Below, piece after piece: positions 56,629-64,000 of a stretch of 64,000 bases of DNA (positions are counted from its first letter, which is position 1; every line of letters begins with the position of its first letter). A program made the translations under genes and the position numbers. Below the pieces are notes generated by a model that saw only the letters and a list, made by a program, of their open reading frames with translations, searched no databases and was not told where the DNA came from. Source of the stretch: Meandrina meandrites (lineage: Eukaryota > Cnidaria > Anthozoa > Scleractinia > Meandrinidae); the NCBI GenBank assembly GCA_963693305.1, contig OY855916.1, positions 7,661,501 to 7,725,500 of the forward strand, given 5' to 3'.

Positions 56629-59600
56629 TTATTCCTTTTCTTTAACTGACGCTGTCACAATACCGCTTTCTATTTCAGCGTTTAATTCTGTCACCACTGT
56701 CATGTGATCGAATTTCTCCGGGAATATATTAAAGGTTTTCAGGATCTCCTCTCTGCGATCGCTTTCTGAAGCGTAGTACATCTGAATATGATAGGCCAAC
56801 CACTGCGCATCCAACACGCTCTGTAAAGAAGATAACATTTTATTATTCCACTGTTCAGTGACTGTTGCGCCATCTTGGGGGCAAAAGAAAGCTCAAAATA
56901 GCCCGCGTTATTACTCTGTAGATCAAGGCAAAAATACTGACTGAAAGAGGAGCGACAAAATGGCCGAACCAAACTTTATTTTATAAGTGAAATAATAAAT
57001 CCCTTATTCGAGGGTTTAACATATAATACGAGCGGACATTTTGCTCATGGCTTGTATTTTTCCACGCCCCTTCGGGGCTCGGAACAATACTACGCACTCT
57101 CAAAATATCCGCGCGTATTATATGTAAAAGCATCGAATAAGGTGTATATAATCACGCTAAAGTAAAAACACGCGTAAACAAAAAGAAAAACATTCTACCA
57201 ATGGTTAGCATATGGTGAAAAAAAAGAGAGTAATTTTTCAGGTAACGACGACCCGCCGTTTTGAAAATCGTCGAAGAGAAGACGCTGGTGACGACATTAC
57301 TATTACTGCACCAAAACATGTCACAGTTTTGAAAATTTGACCGACATTTTTCAAGATCGCTGTTTCGTCAAAATCCGTCTCAATCTTGTCCAATCTTATT
57401 CATCCTTGTTCCTTTTTGGTTTGTTATTACATCTTTGGTATTTCTCTTCCTTAATGAATTATTATTTCAAGATTTCTTTCCATTTGATGGCGAAAGAGAC
57501 GTAATTCACTTACCATTTCATTGGTGTCTACTTCTCCAACCATAAGAACTAATCCTGTGATATGAAAGTGAAGGTGCGGTTATAATTAATACAATAAGCA
57601 ACTTTATTTTAATAGTTCTTCTATAAATATTACATGAACTATTTTTGATCACAAAATGACATTACGTGTACCAACCTTTACTGTCTCTTAGATCTGTAAA
57701 ATGTTTTATTGCCAGCGACCAGGCGGCATTTTCACCTCGTGTCTGTTGAAATGAAACCAAATCAAAGATGACTTAAAATAAAGTTTTCAGGGATGCTTGT
57801 TTCTTTGTAACGCCTTTCATAGAGGAAGAAGGGAAGGAGAAGCTTATTTCAAATCATAAATCAGCTTGCTAGTACAAATGAAATAAATTTAATGTTTAAA
57901 AAAAGATTCCTCTCCAAGGAAAGTAATATCAAACCGTATTGCCTGGGATAGAAGCTACCTCAAAATAATAGGACTATTATGTTTGAATTGGGGGAGGGCA
58001 GTTGGGGCTCATAGAAAAAGAAAGAGAGGAGCGCGCATGTGCGGGCGCTAATGACGCGAGAATCACTCGAGAAGAATGCGCAAGAATGCGCAATGCAATT
58101 TAAAGGTCGCCGCAAAACGAAAATGTCAGCTCGAACGACATTCCTCATCGTCGGTAAAAGTGTCGAATGATAAGAACAAGATAAATGTTTGTAACAGCAG
58201 TAACTTCACAGACTTTAAGACTTTAAAAAGTTATAATTTGAGAAGACAATTTCTGACGTGTAAAATGGAGAACGTTAAAATGGCACGCACACGCATGATT
58301 CAAATCATTGACACGAAAAACGATTACTTTCGGGCTTTTTTGAAGGGGGAGGGCTGGTGGCGATTGGGGTCCTCTTCTTTTGGTTAAAGTATAGCTTTTA
58401 TTTACAAAGATGTTAAGACGGAATCCACCAGGAAGTCGAGTAATATTTATTTACGTTAGACAAAAATCGAGTACCAGAATAATTTAAATCCTATTGCGTT
58501 ATTTTCTACCCTAAATAAAAGGTAAAGATGTAAGTAATTATCATTGATAACACCAACAACAATTTCGTATCAGAGTCTTAGAAAATGAATTTCAAAGTTC
58601 ACAAGCTATAGGGAAATTCTCACGTGCAGCCATTTTGTAAAATCGTCTTTAAGCGATTCAGTGGAATTCAGTGAAATTTCAAAATTTGTTTTCTGTGTTT
58701 GGTGTTGTTAGAAAAGATTTCTTTTGATAAGATATTTGAAGCAGTAACACAAAAGTTTGCAATAAGGTGTAAATAATTTTGGTACAACAATTTCTTATCA
58801 GAGCCTGAGAAAATGAAATTTAATGTTCACAACCTACAGGCACTCGCGTCTTTTAAGCGATTTAGTTGAATTCAGCGGAACTTCGAGATTGGTTTTCGAT
58901 GTTTGGTGTTGTTAGAAAAGATTTCTTTTGATAAGATATTTGAAGCAGTAACACAAAAGCTTGCAATAAGGTGTAAATAATTTTGGTACATAATTTTGTC
59001 CAACAACTACTCGAAGTCCTGGCGGATTCCGTCTTAATTCGAAACCTTAGCAACGCTGTGTTGTTTTGCTAGCCAAAGGAGTCAATCAAAACCGTGAAAA
59101 CCACTGCGCGCGCTTACATCCTATTGGCTGATAAATGCACGCGAAGTTGCTGCCTTTGTTATGTCACAATGAAGAAAAAACCTTTAGCTCAGTTTGAGAA
59201 CAGAAACGCTCTTGAACAAACAGCTTTTTAAAGTTCTCAGTGAATTTACTGCAAACAAGTAAAGATAAAAATGGGAATTGCTTGGAGCTCTTAGAAATCG
59301 AAAAGGGAAGAGAAAGCAAAAAAGAAAAGGTATACAATAGTAACATTATTCTGCTTTTTATCTCGCTAAAATTAACAAAAGAGTTTCTGCAACATTTGCT
59401 TTCCTTTTCCCCGCAGGCTACAGAATGAGAATCGCTTTCACATTCCTGACTCTCAGTGTATTCCTGAAGGATCACCAAAGACGACATTACAAATGAAAGA
59501 CAAAAATCTACCTCTCAGAGAAAATATCAACCTTGATGAAATCGAGCTCCATACGAACGAAGAATGGAAACTACCGCACAAGAATTTAAGGTACACGAAG

Positions 59601-62362
59601 TATTCTATTATCGTTTTCCTTAAAGTTTTCCTTCCAAAGTATTCCTATAAAGTTTTAAAATATCAATAAGCAGTTGAATGACCAATGACTTTCTTAAGTT
59701 TTTATACAGATAAATCTATTCGCAGACTTTCTTATAGAATCTGAAATGGCGCGAAATAAATTGAAGTAGAGTATACTGTGTTGATCCAGTCACCTATTGA
59801 AATTAATCGACCGGATTGACAAATGAGAATCATTTTCATGAAGTGAGGTTCTATGTTAGATTCACGCTCAGGTTAGGGATAGAGATAGGGATAGGGTCAT
59901 CTATAATAGATGTAACAGTACATTGATTATTAACTGAAATTAGGTCTAGACAAGGCGATTATTAAATCTAAGTTAGATTCGCGCTTAGGTTAGGTATAGG
60001 GATACGGTCATCTATAATAGATGTTATAGTAAGACAGTCAGTTAAATGATTAAATTTTTCGGGAGTTTGACGGATCAGCGTGGTGATGTAGTGGTGAGAG
60101 AATGATGCTAGCATGCCAGAAGTTCCGAGTTCGATTCTGGGTGATGACATGCAGTTTGCATTTTTCTTTTTCGTAGAAAAAAAATTTCGATGAAAGTGAA
60201 AAAGTATCGCTTAACTTGCATCGCTTGCTTACGAAAGGAAAAATTGCTCCGGCGTTTACTTGAGCTCGGCGCCTGTTCTTTGCCCGGAGTTTTTTTTTTT
60301 TTTGTATTTTAGAAACTTGATTAAACACAAGACATAGTTACATGAGTAGAAAAGAAAAAAAAGTATACAAAAAGATGATATTTTTACAAAGGACAAAGGC
60401 CTTAACTTACAAGCTAATGACATTAAGCGAAATGTAAATACAAGTAAACAAAAACAAAATAAATAACAGTCAGTAACCGAAATCGAGAAAATACTTTGAA
60501 ATCGAGAAAATACTTTGAAATCGAGAAAATACTTTGAACTTAAATAGAATTAAATTTGTGTACGTGACAAAGTAGTCACTTTCCTCTGCAGTCACTTTCG
60601 TATTCACTGTGATGTGTGCTTGTTTCTTTACAGACCTATCAAAGATAATCAACGCTTGCCGCAAAACGATGCAACTTTAAACGAGACAAGCTTCTCTGAG
60701 TTGAAAACCAAACTTGAAGCTTGGAAGTTCTACCAGTTCAAAACACAACATCCGCTGGATAAATGGACTGTTAGTTCACTTCCTAATCTGTATTTCACAG
60801 ATATGTAATTTGAGCCAGTATGAAGTTGAACATTTCTACTTGTATTATATATATCACTGATTCAGTGTCGCTGGCTTCGAAATGAGAATGTAATTTACGT
60901 TTCTTTCAAACTATCAAGAGGATTGTGTAAAGAGAATACAAACATCGTGAAGAAAATACAACAGAAGCAAGTCGAAATTATAATCCTCACTTGATAATGA
61001 AGAAGAGATGTGAAGTAGCACTTATGATCTTTAAATTCCGCATACATGAATTCATATCCCTGTTCTCTTGGAAGAGGGTAAATGAACTGAAAAAAAACGA
61101 ACAAAGAAAAAAGTCAGGCATTTAAAAAAGAAATAATATGCGGTTAGTGATTAATGAAACGTGACGTCTCGTGAGTGAGTGAAATGCACGGAAGCGCTTC
61201 CCTTGTTGTAACAAATATTGAATGCTTTGTAGCCCTAAACAGGAATTAGCTTCCGTTTCATGTCTAGAGTTATCTAAATTTTGAAATACAATAGAATTAG
61301 AACTGAAAATAGATTTTTTCACGGTTTCTGGTGCCATCTTGGTTGGAGAACAAACGCAGCAAAAATAACAGTTAATGTATGGGAAAAGTTGGGAGTTCGA
61401 ATGCCCAATAGTTTCAGGATTGAGATACAGAGCAGAAGATTCTTATCGATTACATTTGAACATAGTTCAAGGAGTCAGCTGTGCTGGGTGGCGCTGAATC
61501 ACAGGTTTAGTTTTCTACACAAATGTCGCTAAATCTTCCTGGGAACTCCGGCTAGGTTTTACAGACAAATGTACGGAAGAATGAAAATCGTAATTGCAGC
61601 ATTCCTAGCGAGGCTAGACCGTTTTGACCTGAGTGATGAAAGTAATTCGGGTTAGCTTTGGTTTTGCAATACCCCGCTTAGTGATTGGTTGAAAAATTTC
61701 GCGCCACTTTCTCATCCAATGAGATGTAAAACTTGATTGGTTCAATGGATTTAGCCTCTTCTGATTGGCCATATTGATCTTAAATTTTGATTCTGATTGG
61801 CCAGATTCTTTAATTTTAAATATTTCAGAATTCGAATTTTCCGTGATTTGTTTGACATTCATTCTCACACTTTTCCGACAGATTTACCGATAAATTTTAT
61901 GGTGTTTGTCCCTCCAACCGAGAAGGCTTCAAACACCATGAAAAGGTCTATGCAATAAACAGACAATATAATACCAACATATTCTGGGTATATGCCTACC
62001 AGAGGGAACTTCAGAAATCGCTCTTCCATTCTGTCATACACGTTACTCTACAAAACAAAAGAAAATTAACGATTAACCTTGTTTTGATGTTAAAAGACCT
62101 CTGGAACAGCACAAATAACTTCTCAAATAACTTCCACTTGATTTGTGAAATACAGTGGAACCCTGCTTTACAACCAACACGTTAAATTACTGATCAGGAA
62201 ATCAATGGGGCTAAGTTATTTGCCAAACCGAGTAAATTAAACAATGTGAAAATTACTGAGAAATACAGAAACTGACTACATTGTTGATATCAACTATACA
62301 CTGTTACATACTGGGATAACAGCACTGATACAGTCCTTGTCTTTGTGATATTCTCGCCAGAT
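56629..62362 (-). CDS. ATPAF1: ATPAF1-like F1-ATPase assembly factor, C-terminal exons (unit 4)
   Basis: Exons in transcription order: 62312-62362, 62000-62047, 60991-61086, 57676-57742, 57514-57554 and 56629-56820. All are open, in phase and with GT/AG borders. The product keeps the ATP11-domain blocks described for unit 2; TRGENAPW reads TRGENAAW here. The intron 57743-60990 contains the nested gene and a TTAA element. Upstream exons are not visible up to the right edge. As the rightmost cassette it is the nearest to any N-terminal exons beyond the window. Confidence 0.8.
57004..57140. mobile_element. MITE in ATPAF1 intron (unit 4)
   Basis: Same element as 24078-24212, with small changes in both ends. 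Confidence 0.65.
58417..59033. mobile_element. MITE with TTAA target duplication
   Basis: Ends GACGGAATCCACCAGGA and its inverse TCCTGGCGGATTCCGTC, flanked by TTAA at 58413-58416 and 59034-59037. Unit 2 has a single TTAA at the site (near 25549). A ~100-bp internal segment is directly repeated (58690-58795 and 58893-58990). TTAA duplication fits Kolobok or piggyBac type mobilisation. No transposase is present. Confidence 0.75.
59041..59054 (+). promoter_or_regulatory. X-box-like site (unit 4)
   Basis: GAAACCTTAGCAAC, now only a few bases from the right end of the TTAA element, which separates it from its former upstream sequence. Confidence 0.3.
59853..60040 (+). repeat. TTAGGG-like tandem block (unit 4)
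   Basis: Essentially identical to 26365-26550. Confidence 0.6.
60071..60154 (+). mobile_element. tRNA-like SINE head (unit 4)
   Basis: Same segment as 26584-26665, with B-box GAGTTCGATTC. Confidence 0.55.
60290..60479 (-). mobile_element. poly(A) retrocopy, minus orientation (unit 4)
   Basis: Ortholog of 26802-26989, with a T-run of 14 instead of 12. Confidence 0.6.
60480..60538 (+). repeat. 19-bp triplication (unit 4)
   Basis: Ortholog of 26990-27047. Confidence 0.9.
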
Positions 62363-62507
62363 CTGAAAAACACCAAAACAAGACTAGACTACTAGATTCG
62401 TAACTTATGTTTATTTAGTTCGCTTATTTGACTGTTATTTAATTTGTATTTAAATATAAATTTCTTTTTTGTAACTAGTTTTGCGACTTATCTTCTTTTT
62501 TTTAGTT

Positions 62508-62693
62508 CGGTTACTGACTGTTATTTATTTTGTGTTCGTTTACTTGTATTCACATTTCGCTTTATGTTATTAGCTTGTAAGTTATGGCCTTTGTCCTTTG
62601 TAAAAATATCATCTTCTGTATACTTTTTTTTCTTTTCTACTCATGTAACTATGTCTTGTGTTTAATAAAGTCTTTAAAATACCAAAAAAAAAA
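62508..62693 (+). mobile_element. poly(A) retrocopy, plus orientation (unit 4)
   Basis: Ortholog of 29018-29201; AATAAAG before the poly(A). Confidence 0.65.
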
Positions 62694-63124
62694 CACCAAA
62701 ACAAACTGAGCAATCAAGTAACACTGATACAATTTATTGTTTTAGAGCTTTTGTTGAAAGAGGTGACCTAATGGTTATCGTGCTGGACTTCTCTGTAAGA
62801 AAGATATAGCCTCAAATTTACCTCAATTTGCGCTACAAGATAAATTTAAATAAAAAACTAGAGGAGTACTACGAACTCGAGTTTGCTTCTTTTAAGCGAA
62901 AGTCCACAAGGCGCAGCTGATTTGACTATCGCTCATAAAAGATTGCACTCCAAACCTGTAATTCCAATTTTCCCTTTAAAGAGCAACAATCGTGTTATCG
63001 TGCTCCATCAGCGAAAGTTGGAGAGCCAATCAGATTTGCGAATTTCCAGTTACTACGAGTAAGTGAAACGGTTATCGATAGCTTAAGTGGCCTTCCAGGA
63101 GGTGGGGGTACCCGTGTTGCAATA

Positions 63125-63445
63125 GCCAGCCTAGCCAGCGTTCCCGTGCGAGCGAAGTGCTATGTGTTGCGTGTGAGCAAAGATTCTGGTCTCGCGGAAA
63201 AGTTGTTCGTTAAGCCGAACATTCGACTAATTATTTACAAACTCCAGACAAACTGCAGAATAAGCTTTAGTCATTTCTTTTAGCGAGTTTTATCTGCAAG
63301 TGTTCCCTCGCTCCCGTACCCGTACCCTCCCCCTCCTTTTCCTTTTTTGCTCTCGCCCCAATTTTCGCGCGACCAGAATCTTCACTCGCGCGCGACACGT
63401 AGTACTTCGCTCGAACGGGAACGCTTGCTACGCAAGCTGGTGTGT
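63125..63445. mobile_element. MITE with ~70-bp inverted ends (unit 4)
   Basis: Ortholog of 29637-29950, nearly identical. Confidence 0.65.
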
Positions 63446-63832
63446 TAAATGTCGCATACTCTTGTATGAGGGCCGAATTCGCCTAACCAACGGCTGTAAA
63501 TGTCGTTGTCGTTTTGCGCAGTGTAGGCAAATGCCGCCAAATCTTCTAGTTTTCCCAGTATGCTTCTACATTCTTTAAATTAACGCAACGATGGTTATGA
63601 TTGTAAGTTCGTTTTCACCGCATTTTAGCAGCTTATGTAACGGTTTAGTCATGGAAGATGTAATCATCATTGGCATTAACCTCGTTCGGGCATGAGAGAG
63701 AGGCCCTGGGAACGAGGTTGCATTGGCATTTTTTCTTTTACAAGAAACTGTTTTCTAAGAGGGCCGCACTGAGTCGAAGTTTCATTAGGCTAGGTAAAAA
63801 TTAGCTATGAGCGGCGAACCCATTAGCTGTTA

Positions 63833-63852
63833 GGGGGGGGGGGGGGGGGGGG
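63833..63852 (+). repeat. poly(G) tract, 20 bases
   Basis: Counterpart of 30341-30359, one G longer. Confidence 0.95.
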
Positions 63853-64000
63853 AGAGGTACCTCGGGGTTCCACCCGGATGGCGAATGGTACCTAGAAAAC
63901 TTTGAATCAAGCGACGTTACTGCCACATTTCATGTCTGATATAATGATCAAGTAATTCGGTACCTTGAAACTAAATCATTTCATTTGCAAGTTTTCTGAA

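Larger units (their letters stand above)
59271..60808 (+). pseudogene. nested small gene, nonsense in codon 8 (unit 4)
   Basis: Exons 59271-59329, 59417-59590 and 60634-60808, with intact splice sites and open exons 2 and 3. Codon 8 (TAT Tyr in the other units) is TAG at 59292-59294, leaving MGIAWSS. The lesion differs from that of unit 3 (codon 9 TAA), so the two copies were disabled separately. If transcribed, translation could only restart at an internal Met in exon 2 without the basic N terminus. Confidence 0.65.

Overview
The window is animal nuclear DNA and looks cnidarian, most likely a stony coral. Coding genes are sparse and AT-rich. Introns have GT-AG ends. There are intronless RING/B-box/filamin/NHL (TRIM-NHL) genes in tandem, and dense short inverted-repeat transposons and tRNA-derived SINEs of kinds I associate with coral genomes. 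The species assignment is an inference.

The whole window is one tandem array of about four units of 15.8-18.1 kb. Each unit reads left to right: the 3' flank of a TRIM-NHL gene (+), a SINE- and MITE-rich spacer, the 3' exons of an ATPAF1-like gene (-), a small three-exon gene (+) lying inside an ATPAF1 intron, more ATPAF1 exons (-), and then the next TRIM-NHL gene (+). Unit 1 spans about 1-17767, unit 2 17768-34186, unit 3 34187-50024 and unit 4 50025 to the right edge. The first ~330 bases match the 3'UTR of a TRIM-NHL gene off the left edge. By comparison with unit 2, the next TRIM-NHL gene should start near 65.4 kb, off the right edge.

Genes. (i) TRIM-NHL: intact copies at 15515-17767 and 47772-50024 (750 codons each), and a copy at 31937-34186 with one nonsense codon inside the RING. 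(ii) ATPAF1-like (mitochondrial F1-ATPase assembly factor 1): only the C-terminal half is present. Units 1, 2 and 4 have six exons. Unit 3 has only the last three, and these occur twice because of a nearly identical 2.14-kb tandem duplication. (iii) An unrecognised 134-135-residue protein with a possible N-myristoylation and polybasic start. It is open in units 1 and 2 and has an early stop codon in units 3 and 4.

Units 1 and 3 resemble each other (28-bp minisatellite, TRIM sequence), and so do units 2 and 4 (retrocopies, MITE, poly-G tract, over 4 kb of near identity). This points to duplication of a ~33.5-kb two-unit block, followed by gene conversion. Because the units are paralogous, they supply empty sites for many insertions, so target-site duplications can be read directly: TTA at 4481-5912, 5 bp at 5029-5444, 8 bp at 31059-31508, TTAA at 58417-59033 and 9 bp at 2571-2991. 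All identifications come from reading the sequence and from family knowledge; no database search was run.
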